Below, in pieces: positions 11,374 to 22,800 of a stretch of DNA of 64,000 nt. The notes beneath the pieces are model-generated. The model saw only the letters and a program-made list of their open reading frames with translations. It searched no databases and was not told where the DNA came from. Positions within the stretch are counted from its first letter, which is position 1. Every line of letters begins with the position of its first letter. A program made the translations under genes and the position numbers. Source of the DNA: Aphelenchoides besseyi (lineage: Eukaryota; Nematoda; Chromadorea; Rhabditida; Aphelenchoididae); contig JAMPIQ010000001.1 of assembly GCA_024699855.1 (NCBI GenBank), positions 15,438,001-15,502,000 of the forward strand, given 5' to 3'.

Positions 11374-13226
11374 TCAAGCGGTTGCGACGGTCGCCAAAGC
11401 GGACTGCATTCCGTCAATGTCTCTTTGATTCAACGCGTTCATCAAACGACCACTTTCCGCCGAGTTCATGCGAATGATCGACGAGCGTAAAGTGGACCAA
11501 ATCGGTGAACTTTCGTTGGCCTTCTGAAGTCGAAGAGCGGACAAAAAGTGCTCGGCTGCTTCTCTGAAACTCGAATGTAACGATCGGATATTGGAATGCT
11601 CACCGATAGCAATTTAAGTGCATACATGAGATACCCAAGTTATAACGTGCGCGAACATACGCGGGAAACAACGTCAAAGCGTGTCGATAGGCTTCAATTG
11701 CTTCAGCTGTTCGATCGCCATTCGCCAATGTTGCACCCAAACGATTCCAAAGTCGAGGATCCTTAACCATCGATAATAATCATTGAGATGAAAACTTAGA
11801 CTCACATCTGGACTACGACCAATTGCCGCTTTGATCGAATCGACAGCGCGATCGAAATTCCGGTTTAAGTTATAGAGAACACCCAAAGCGTTTTGTAGCT
11901 CCGGATCAACCCCATTAGCTTGAGTTCGTGCAGCTTCCAGGAATCTACTTTCAACCTGCAACGTTATATTTAATGGATGTATGAAGAACTAAAGCAACCT
12001 TTTCGAAATGTGAAGGATCGATATACGATTGATGAAGAGCGGAAGTTGAAGGCGGCGGCTCTACTCGTGATGTTGATTCTTCACCCTTGTAAATGTGAAT
12101 CCACTTGTCTAAGTGGTACAAAGCTTCATTATCGTAAGATTCATTGGCCAATGATACGGAATAGCCGAGAAGTGCATCTCGCATCTCCGGCGCCAATTCC
12201 AAACATTTTCGAAAAGCAGAAATGGCCGCAATGTCGTGTTCATTTTCAGCGTGGCTCAAACCCAAACGACACCACGCATCTGCATCCTTCGGATTTCGTT
12301 GAACTGCTGCTTCATAGTATAAGATCGCTTCTTGAGTGTTTCCGGTCTGCATTTGTTCGGAAGCTCTGCGCATCAAATCGCTTTCGCTAAGATGTGGATT
12401 CGTCTAGGAGAAGAAAATTAACAATGATGTAAAAACAAAAACTTACGTCTTGGAATGTATAATCAGAAGGCAATTCGTCCAATGGGTTAAAATTGCTGTA
12501 CTGTTCGATTCCGGAACGGAAAATTGAATCAAACTCTTCTTCCATAATCTCGTCCGACGGTTGATTTTCTCCAAACATTTTCTGTGTAAACTCGGTGGCC
12601 CATTGATCACTTAAAGTCGCACTGAAATCTTCATTTCAATCACTGTTAATCGAACTCACTTGTTTTGTTGCGAATTTGCAGCTTCGGCCCACGCTCCTTC
12701 CATTCGTTCACCTTTTTGTGGACCACCGGATAACCACTGATCGAAATCACGAGCCCATTCCTCGTGTCTTGGAACCACAGTTGATTGTTGATTTGATGCA
12801 AATTCGTTTGCCCATTGATTTGCAATCGGTAGCTCGGAAGCCATCGATCGCATGTTGAAAGGCTGAGCGGCAGCAAATTCACGAGCCCACTGGTCGGAAG
12901 TTGATGCTCGTTGTTGTTTGGCAAATTCATGAGCCCATTGATTGGAGCGAGGATTTGCAGCCGAGACCAAGGCCTTCATATTGAAGGTTGATGGTGCCGA
13001 AGTTTGTTGCGCTTTTTCATTCAAAAAATCGTGTGCCCACTAAACAGAAGTCGAACTAGTTCTTCTCAACAACACCTACCGCATCTCCTGTCGATGCTGA
13101 TGGCAATAATCGATCGATTTGCCGTTCAGCTCCCGATCGAACTCGTGAATTCGATTGTCCGTAATTGGCGGAAAGGTTCTGAACTGGATTTGTTGGAGCA
13201 CAAGAGTCCGTGTACTTGTTCGCCAT
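11374..13226 (-). CDS. PEX5: Peroxisomal targeting signal 1 receptor PEX5
   Basis: Seven exons, 5' to 3': 13226-13080, 13039-12660, 12621-12447, 12403-11999, 11955-11806, 11761-11604, 11563-11374, giving 534 residues. PEX5 binds C-terminal SKL-type signals of matrix proteins with its TPR domain and docks at PEX14/PEX13. Visible marks: a Cys at residue 9 ([11 protein letters not shown], the position of the conserved export-ubiquitination Cys), which supports this start; at least six WxxxF/WxxEF docking motifs in residues 50-190 (WAHDF, WAHEF, WAREF, WANEF, WARDF, WATEF); and then about seven TPR-like repeats, including [15 protein letters not shown] and [13 protein letters not shown], with RYNLGISC near the C-terminus. 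A TTTTCAG acceptor lies just upstream of the ATG. The GET4-like gene follows 228 bases downstream on the same strand. Confidence 0.95.
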
Positions 13227-14000
13227 TTCGACACTGAAGCTGAAAATATTTAGATTCAAAAAGGAAAACATATTTGCAGCACGAGCATGACTTTACACAC
13301 ACGAGTAGTAGATGCACTGTCGAAGTTGGCGACAGACTTTGCACTGAAGGAACGACGAAAAGGAAGACAACCATTTTGACTATCTTTTCTGTAGCCAAAT
13401 TGCTTGATAAACCACAAACCCGCCGCCGAGGAGTCCGAAGCGTTTTTTTTACCGCGGAACTGCGCTTCTCGATCGATCAGTTGGACGGTTATAGTCTGTA
13501 GTTTGTGCAATCAACTAGAAGACAATCAAATTTGCTAATCATTGAGATGTTTAATGATGGACAATAGAATTTTTAGCCCAATTCTGCAATCCATAGAACA
13601 ATCTGCACATCAATTACAACTTTCTGTGAATCGCTTATTGACAAGTGGCTGTGTAGTTCTTCAGATTCTGGAGGTGTGGCAGCTTGGAAGTTTACAAGTT
13701 GATCCTCCGGTTGTTCTGATCAGTTGGTTTGTATGTCGGTTTTCTGAGCTCTTGTAGACACAATTCAATCTTCGGCTTTTCGATGGTGTGCAGAGTTTGC
13801 AAGCTATGGATTCGTTGATTTTGGTCTAAGTTTTCTGTCGGTAGTGTTAATTCGATGGGCTAGAAAGTTTTGCTGTGATATTCGTACGATAAGTTTTCTT
13901 CTTGTCTTCGATTATTGTGCTCATTTCTATACGATTCCTGCAGTTTGTTTTTGACGTTTGCGCCTCTCATTTAGTTTTCGAGAACTAGAATGCCGATTTG
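13227..14000. other. Intergenic between PEX5 and THOC6
   Basis: Divergent upstream region of PEX5 (-) and THOC6 (+). A splice acceptor for the PEX5 5' leader lies close to 13240. Frames up to 85 codons exist on minus (13256-13510) but show no domain, Cys pattern or splice continuity. No RNA gene recognised. Confidence 0.45.
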
Positions 14001-15145
14001 ATGTCTAAGCTTTTGAACAAAATGGAAAGCGAATATCCTCCAATCATTTTGGACAACTACGTGACATTCATTGATGCTGCATTTTCACCAAACAGTCAGT
14101 TCGTTTTCCTTTTGTTTTCATCAGAATTTCCGATTTAGCTGAACACATTGTTTTGGCTGATGATTTGAATCGTTTGATCACTTTGGATCTCTTGCAACGG
14201 CGGGTAACCAAACGTTCGACACTTCCGGCCTTTTTGGTCTCCATTAAAACGATCGGAAATCGTTTGATTGGTTGTCGTTCGGATTCCGGACTCTGCGTTT
14301 TCGCTTGGGATCAGTTTACAAACATTATCGATGAGTCTGGCAACCAACGGCCACTCATCGACGACGCCCATCAGACCCCTTATGCTCAAAATTGTTCAGC
14401 CGTCAATTTTGTTGAAGCGTTGACTTCCAAGTCGATTGTGATTGGTAGTCGAAATGGAGAAATTCGCGTTGTGAATGTTGAGGCAAATGCTGCAACAGTA
14501 AGTCTACGAACTTTTTCCTTTCACTCTGTTCTTCAGACTATAATTTCCACAAAGGGACATGAATCTCAAATCAATAGTTTGGCCGCAACAAGTGAATCAA
14601 CGTTCGTAAGCGCGGGATCGGACGGAGTCGTTCGCTCGTGGGACATTCGCACCGATTGCTCGACTGCGACACAACAAATCGAAGTTGCAAAGAATCCGTC
14701 GGTGGCACGCGAAGAGTTTGGCAGCGATCTCAGCTGTATGAGCGTAAGTGGAGAGTTTCTGGTAAGTAACGTATTCGATTGATCGATCAAGCGGTTATAG
14801 ATTTGTGGTGGTGGTCCTCAAATGGGCGTTTGGCATTTGCCTTCGTCGAAATTAGTGAACACGATCAAGGACGATCGAACAACTCAAACCGAATGGCACG
14901 CTTTGGAGTTGAACAGCGATGAAAACACGTTTTTGTGTGGTGGTCGTGGTCCCGATCTTTACGTTTTCAATTTCACTTGCGAACAACAAACAACGTTGCC
15001 CATTGAGTTGGAAGCGATCGGAGTGATCAGACGCAAACAACTCGAAACCAACTCGTCGTTGACCGTCGTTGCCGGCGAATCGTCAAAAGTTCACTTTGTT
15101 ATGAATGAAGGATACACATCGGCAATCGTAGATACGCGGTTATAA
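14001..15145 (+). CDS. THOC6: THO complex subunit 6 (WD40 repeat)
   Basis: Four exons, 14001-14094, 14139-14497, 14537-14761 and 14801-15145, encode 340 residues (human THOC6 has 341). THOC6 belongs to the THO/TREX complex that couples transcription and splicing to mRNA export. The protein is a WD40 propeller: a GHxxQINSLA .. SAGSDGVVRSWDIR repeat lies in exon 3. The family-specific strand ICGGGPQMGVWHLPS is at the start of exon 4, and a VAGESSKVHFVMNEGY end corresponds to the human TAAGNSCRVDVF..GY terminus. The first ATG (14001) is used; a second lies seven codons downstream. The gene converges on PGGT1B, with only 189 bases between stop codons. Confidence 0.9.
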
Positions 15146-15158
15146 CATCCGCTTGTTT

Positions 15159-15164
15159 AATAAA
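15159..15164 (+). terminator. Poly(A) signal of THOC6
   Basis: AATAAA 14 bases after the stop codon at 15143-15145. Confidence 0.7.
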
Positions 15165-15334
15165 GTCTGTATTCGATATTTGAAACGAAGGAAATGAAAA
15201 ACAACAAACTCGTAGTCAATGTGCTAAGGAAAGGAGTTTTAATTAAAAGAATTATTTGGCAAAAAAGACAACTGGAGTGTAAGAAATAATGTTAAGCGTT
15301 GGGTTAAAGAGTCGAAATGCACAAGATTGAAATC

Positions 15335-16599
15335 TCAGTTCTGTGAACGATGAAGACGCTGAAGATGCTCGTAAGCGCTCATGGGCAAATTTAAAGCGGG
15401 AAAGATGGGCGCGAAGTTCGGCTCATTGAAGACCGATAAGGCCGCAATACCAAAGTAGGTGTGTAAGATGTCTAAACGAAGAGTAATTGGTTTTCTTGGT
15501 GTTCTTTACCTGCATGATGAGTTTCCGGATGCTTCGAAAACCCTCCGTTTTTGGGGTTTTGAGTTGAGAGAAGAAACTCACGTAAACGTTTATAGTCGAC
15601 CAAATGTCGTGCATTTAAGATCTGAAATTCGGTTGAATTTGATCGATATCACACAACCATACCGATAGAGTTGCTCCAATCCAAAACGCGTAACAGGTAT
15701 CGTCCGGTTTGTTCATACGACCATGAAAACCGTCTTCTTGTTTGTTTAGCGCCCAGAACTTCAGTCGTTCTATTTGCTTCATGGAAATCACCGATTCGTC
15801 CCACAAATGTCCCATCAACGACAACGACGCAACGGCGCAGTAAGTTGAACCACCTGAAGAAAGTCAACACAACAACAGAACTGTTTTTTACCGTGACTCT
15901 CCATCTTCGGACAGTTGCCGAAACCACCATCGTAATTCAAACAATTGCGAATGTACTCGCAAACGTTTTCGGTTTTGATGAAAGTAAAGTCATGGAGTAT
16001 ATAGCATATACAAATGGCACAGAACACAAACCGCATATCGTTTTCGGCGCGATTCGAAAAGGCCGAGAAGCTGCAAATCGATTTGTTCGAAGCAAACACA
16101 TCGAACACAAACCTTCCATCGGGCAATTGACAAGCACGCACTGCAGAAAGAACGGCAATTCGATCAACACGCTGAAGATCGTCGCCCAAAACCAAAAGGC
16201 AACAGAGAGCACTGAAAGTTTGCGCGATGTGAGCGGATTCGTATTCACTGATTCGTTCCTCTTTGGTCTGCGGATCGAAATATGATTGAATTGAACCACG
16301 AAAACCGAAACTCTCGGGTGGAACTTCTAAAATCGTCTGATTGGTAAGTGGAGTTTCTTCAGCTAACCGTTTCTCGATGTGATTTGAAGCATGTAAATCC
16401 ATTCGATGATCTCTTGTTTCTCTTCTTTACTCAACTTCTTGTCCAACGAGTTCAACAGTCGCAGACCGGACAACGAAAACGACAAGGCGGTCGCTCGACT
16501 GCCATCGAAGCCCGCGTACGCTCCGGGCAAAACGTATATGAACGTCTTAAGAAGTTGGACATGGCGATTGCGCACGAAACCCGTTGATGTGCCGTACAT
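15335..16599 (-). CDS. PGGT1B: Protein geranylgeranyltransferase type I, beta subunit
   Basis: Five exons: 16599-16368, 16326-15892, 15853-15663, 15621-15510 and 15471-15335, 368 residues (human 377). The enzyme attaches a C20 geranylgeranyl group to CaaL proteins such as Rho GTPases. Visible signatures: IIEWIYMLQ, FGFRGS, a LVLGDDL helix, RAENDMRFVFCA, the Zn-binding region ESHGGSTYCAVASL (HGGxTxC) across the exon 2/3 junction, and NKPDDTCYAFWIGATL with the Zn-ligand Asp and Cys. The last exon supplies the final Zn His region (HTYFGIAALS). Intron 1 lies in a stretch that also reads open in another frame, but only the spliced reading matches the family. It follows ASCC3 on the same strand; an acceptor at 16667-16668 lies 47 bases behind the ASCC3 poly(A) signal. 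Confidence 0.95.
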
Positions 16600-16714
16600 T
16601 AGGGCTGTTCAGCCTTCAACATCGATACTTGAACGCCCGATGCGTAGCTCAAATATAAGTTTTTAACTGGAAAACAACAGTAAACTAATCAATTGTCTTC
16701 GGATGGAATTAATT

Positions 16715-16720
16715 TTTATT
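16715..16720 (-). terminator. Poly(A) signal of ASCC3
   Basis: AATAAA on minus, 119 bases past the ASCC3 stop at 16839 and upstream of the PGGT1B leader acceptor. Confidence 0.6.
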
Positions 16721-16838
16721 TCAAATAACTCAACAATTAACGATATAGAGTAATAAAAACAACAACCGGCAAAATTCCAAAAGCATAAGACTGACACCCG
16801 ACATTACACACGGTATGAACTTTGTAAGTTCCCCTCCT

Positions 16839-19800
16839 CTAACTCTTCGATGCAACCGAATTGATTTGACAATTAAAATCGTATTCCTGATCGATGTTCA
16901 AATAGCTGTCGGACATGATATACATGGTTAGCAGATGTTGACCACTGAAACAATCAAGAGAATCGTTACAACGACGACATAAAACTCACGGTATTTCTGG
17001 TGCTTTAAAGTCCAAATGAATGTTTTGAGGTCGAGTGCCGCTAACGTTTGCAACTTTTCGAATCGATAGAACGGCATTCGTCTGCTTACAACCAATCATC
17101 AGAATCCATCCGGCAGTTTTATCTTTTGAATACTGTGGAGTATAAGCGTTTTCTTGATCCTAAACATTCAGGCATTCAGTTGGTGTTTTTTTTTCAACTT
17201 ACTTTTGCGGCTCCAACAACTTGCACACTCACTTTCATTCGATATTCTTGACCACAAATCATCTTTGGAATTTTCGAACGATCGTCCGAACCCTCAAACA
17301 AAGCAAACGGGTCCAATCCGAAGGTTGTAGTGTTGTGCAAAAGTTGCACATCGCAAAGAGCTAAAATTGGCCAACTCAAAAGTGCTTCAACAACCTGAAA
17401 TCAAACAGTCAATGATAGTTTATCGAACCCGTTTACTTCTCGCGCTTCATGTTCTTCGAAACCTGTTCGTTGAATCAAAGCATCTTCGTATTGTTTTCTT
17501 TCTTTTTTCGTTGGCTTATCGTCGAGATACCATATTCCCAGTTCTTGTTGAAGTAACGGGACAGTCAATGAAGCACCTAACGCTTCAATAATTGGCGTTG
17601 TCATGTGTGGAAGACAAAGAAGTGGATGATCATTGAACCAGCGTGCTTGAATGATTTGTTGCAAAAGAATAATTGTTGTCAACGACGTATTCAACCATCC
17701 TTTAACAATTGAGAAGTCCAGAATCGCCTAAAATCGGCATTTATTTGAGTCTTTTTGGATTGCTCATCAACCTGAACAATTCGAATACACGACTCCAAAA
17801 TCGAACGCTGATCAGTCAAGTAGTCCACCGGTACGTGCATTCGTGAGAACCACGCCTGATATAACAGATTGGTTTTCGTGTGCGAAGACTCGAAATCTGC
17901 ACGTCTGTCCATCGGATATCGAACCTGATGATTCATTTCCATGTTAATGTTGTCTTCGTTATGTCGAACGGGAATCTCGGCGTACTCCGGACAATTCTAG
18001 AATAGTGATTGAAAGACAAAAGTGATATAATCTTACGGTTAAGATCTGTAGCACTTCAATGATCGACAACGAGGGACGCAAATTCGTTGCGAAGTGTCGA
18101 ATGGTCATGTGCTCAAGATAGTACTTGCTTGCCAGTGTTCCAAATGGTGTACTTTTGAATGAATTCGGATCCTAAAATTAAGATTAAATGTTCGATTGAT
18201 CATAAACAAACCTCATCGTCCTGCATCAAACACTGCGATTCGACCAATTCGTTGATACACAAATCAACGATAGATGTCAAAAATTCGACTAATGCTTGAT
18301 CGCTAAACTCCTCAATATCGTAGTAACTAAAAGATCTCATGAAGAATATTCAAACTATTAATCAAACTTTGGATTTGCAAACAATCGACGATACAAATAA
18401 GTTCCAGCCAAGTACTCAACAATCTGCTGTTTCGATGCGATTGAACCCGAACAGACTTCTGCATTCACGTGATTTGGTAAGACCGGCAACAAGCTATGAG
18501 ATCAATGAATATAACTTTTCGACACCAAAGCCATACCTCGACTCTACGGGAAATGGTTCGTAAAGGAAACGTTTGTAGAACTTTTTCTTTACATCTTGAA
18601 CATAAACGACTGCCACCGCCGAAGTATCGTATTGTGGTCGACCAGCACGTCCAATCATTTGCAAAACATCTGAATCCAAAATCGATAACTTTTAGGATAC
18701 ACAAATACTCACCAGTAACCGGAAAGTCAACGTATTTATGTGTTTTTCCATCGTAGTATTCGGTTCCTTTTACAATAACCAAGTGAGCAGGACAATTGAT
18801 TCCTGAACATGAATTCATAATCGTTTATCAACCTCTTTATACCCCAGGCTAATGTCGAAGTGGCAATCAGAACTTGAATCTTTCTTTCCACGAACAAATG
18901 CTCCACAATACTTCGTTCGTAGGCCTGCAAACCGGCGTGATGAATTCCGATGCCAAATGGCAACGTGATTTTTAGATTCTCATCTCGCAGAGTTTGAACG
19001 ATACTTTGTAGTTCATTTTGTTCCATGTGCAGCCATTGTTTTGGGTCGACTTCAGTTGCTAACAAGGAAACGAATGCCATTGCTGTTAGCCGAGTTTGTC
19101 TACGAGAAGCAACGAAAACTAAAGTCGGTTTAACGGGCGAAAACTGTTTAATAGCTTTGAAAGCGGGTTTGTTCATCAACGCCATTCGTGGACAATAATG
19201 TTGACCGTGAAATCCTTGAATGTGAACATCAATCGGAACCGGTCGAACACTTGGACGGAAGTTGTAAAGACCACTCTGTAGTGACGATTTTCATTTTTCC
19301 GTCAATAAACTTTCAAACCTCCGGTACTCCCAACCAATCGGCAATATCACCAGCATTCGCCAAGGCTGTCGACAGACCTACAAGACGCACAAGATTCGTT
19401 TGTTCACGTCGACGTGCAATGATTTTCATTCTGCAAACCTCAATTAATTGATCTCTTCGTTACTAACCGCGTAACAATCGCCTCCAAAACGGCACCCCGT
19501 TCAACGCCCAGCAAATGAATCTCATCGATGATGACCAAATTCACGTCGCGAACATAAGTACGAGTATCGTAACTTCGAGTGATTCCATCCCATTTCTCCG
19601 GAGTTGTAACCAAAATCGACGCAGCTTCCAGTTCAGTCAACGAAGGTGTATGATCACCGGAGACTTCGACTAATCCAACACCCAATTGTTTTACGAACTT
19701 TTCTTTCCAATCTTTCACACGTTCGCGCACCAACGCCTTCAATGGTGCAATGTAAACACACTGAAAAGCAAAATTGTCGATTGATCGTAAACGTTCACTC

Positions 19801-22800
19801 ACCTTTTTACCGGGACGATGTTGAAGAAGACGGAAGATCGCCAATTCGGCACACAACGTTTTGCCACTTGACGTTGGAGCGCCAATCAAAACGTTGTCCC
19901 AAGTGTGATAGAGGGAAAAAAAGACTTGAGTTTGAACGGGATTGAAAAATTGAAAACCGTAGAGATTTTGATAATCGATGTTCTTCAAGGCGCTAATAGG
20001 CAACGGTTCCAAATCCAACAGGTCGGTGTGTGGTCGAATTGTTTCGGGAAGAACGTAGTTGTTCATAGACAGCGGTACACGCGTATCTTCAACCACCCAG
20101 TCATCGCTTACAATTCGCAATTGAAAATTGTCTCGCATCTGCGTGTCTTCGATGGGAATTGTGACCGTAAGGTTTTGAAGTTCACCATTTTGAACCTACG
20201 AATCAACGGTATCATAACAGCTTTTGCCGAACTTACTTTTCGTCTGTTGTAGTTGATTTGCTCATGATGCAAAATAGTGTTCGTGTCCATGTCTTCGATG
20301 ATCAGCCAAAATCGTTGCGTCGATCCGGCACCCAAAAACTGGTCGTTCCAAGTGAAGGCGGGAACGATTTGAGCGTCAATGCGAATAATCGTGTGAGTGA
20401 TCGGTTTGATTTGAGCAGTAGCTTCCAATTGAGGAATCATTCGAACACACTCGTACAAAATTCGCCCATCACATCGAAACATTTGACCCAAATCGTTTGC
20501 GTCAAACTCCAACAGTTCGAAGAAGCTCATTCGTTTTGCTTCGACTTTGCGTACAACCTCTTTCAACAGGTTCACATCTTGGATTTGTCTAAACACTCAC
20601 TAGTTTAAATGATCACGCAGTCAAGCTCACTTTAGCGGACTGTTGTAGGACCATAGACGTCGTTGAATGTACTTCGAAATGTTCAAACATTCGATTGCTG
20701 TTGCTGCCCAACCTTTGCGTAAAGTAATTTCGAAAAGTGCACGAGCAACTCGAGACGCATTCTGAGCGATATACAACGTCTCCGACGACAGAGTTGAATG
20801 CGTAATTGAAGTGCGAGAAATGTAGTTCTACAAACTGATTGGTCGAATTGTTTTCGTTCACAAACCTGCAGAAGACAATTCGATTTTCCTTGTGCCGTCG
20901 CCAAACCACCGCCTTTGATTTTCAACGCACAACCTGAACACATCAGTTCGTCCAAATCACGCATCTCTTGTTCACGACACTAAAAACAAAGTTAATAAAG
21001 AAGTAGTGATTACGAAGACAAACTTGAATTTGTGAGAATTCCGATGACAAACAAATCAACGAGATGATGTCGGTTTCGGTCATGTGAGAAGTCAAACGGA
21101 ATGCCGAATCACCGTTCATGAACGTTTCAATGGACTCGAACGTGATCATGTAATGGGCAGCAATTCGTCCCAAATCCGTCGGCGCCAAGAAGTTGTTTCT
21201 AGACGAATCCATTAACCACACCCAACAGTTTTAAACTCACGTTTTGTCGAAGCGAATCATTTGACTTGCGTCCAATTTATCGGCTGCACTATAGCAAAGA
21301 TCGTTGAGAAAAGAAGACAAGTCGGGACAATCTCGCACTTCTTGATAGTCGATTCCATAAACCAATGGGTTCTTCCGTGCACGAACATAGAAATACGAGT
21401 AGCGCAGCCATTCGATAGCGTCCGACAGCGTAGTCACGGAGCCTCGAGCAATCTCGGCATTCAGATTGTCGAAGATTTTTGTTTGAAATTTACTTTCAAT
21501 TGGTGCTTGACGAATGAGCATTGAGACGTATTTGTGAAGGTTTCGCATAGCCGTTATGATGATTCCATGACCTAAACACTTCAACTCGAATTCTGTTAGC
21601 TGTTACCAACTCACCTGCAGTCTCGAATTGTGGTCGTCCGGCACGACCTGAAAATAAACTTCTGAAGAAATGTAATGGAAAGTTTGTTTACCGAAAATTT
21701 GTTGAACATCCAAAATTCCCAAATCGGTAAAACATCCACGATTCGCATCGAAAACATCTGTTCCACGGATAATTACCGCATGAGCAGGCTAAAACAACAA
21801 ACTTGTTCTTCGAATCAATGAGCCCAAGTTACCAGGTTAACACCCCACGCCAAAGTTGCTGTACAACACATTAAACGAATATGTCCATCAGCGAACATCT
21901 GCTCCATCATCAAACGATCTCCACGAACCAATCCGGCGTTATGAATTCCGATACCTTTTTCGAAGAGTTGTACGAGTTCACGTGTTTTTGCGCTTTTGAT
22001 CTTCTTCAACGCCTTCACGTACTCGAGACTCGAAGTGTTTGTTGGTTGAAAAAGCGAAGTTTCGTTCTGAAACACAGATTGAACCAACTAATCTACTGTC
22101 GTTGATTACATCAATTGCGGCCCGTTCAACCATAAAGTTTGCCATTTGGAATGTGGCACCACGAGAATGCACAAAAACAAGAACCTGATGTTCGTCGCGA
22201 AGAAACTCCATGACTTTATCGTAACAAGCCTCATCCATGTACTGTCGAACTTGTCCGGTGTTCGGTTCGACAACACCAACAAACGTTTGAGTCAACGGAA
22301 TCGGTCGGAAACGACCATCGAAGAAAAAGAGACCTTTGTACGGATCGACACGAAGAAACGTTGCAACATCGCGGTAATTTGGCAATGTCGCCGACAATCC
22401 GACGATTCGAACGGGTTGCTGGTAGATTTCCATCTTAACTGCTCGTTCTTACTGATGGAAAAATAAACCAACTTGACGAAGAGTACGTGCCACGATCGTT
22501 TCAATCACCGGACCACGTTCATCGTGCAACAAGTGAACTTCGTCGATGATCAATAGACGCACCAATTGAGTTAACGCTTCGTCATCGACCTTCCGAGTCA
22601 CGACATCCCATTTTTCTGGAGTCAAAATCAACATCTAAAAATATTAAAAAATAAAGCAAAAGTCATTTCTACTTACTTGTGTTTCGTTGATTTCCTTTTT
22701 CGTCAACTGGGTATCACCAGTGAGCTCTCGAACTTTCAATCCGATTCGCGCCAGACGCTTCGCAAAGTTTGTTGTCATCTCCGTCGCTAATGCTTTCATT

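Noticed and set aside
13256..13510. 85-codon minus-strand frame upstream of PEX5
   Set aside because: No domain, no start context, overlaps the PEX5 leader acceptor; probably chance.
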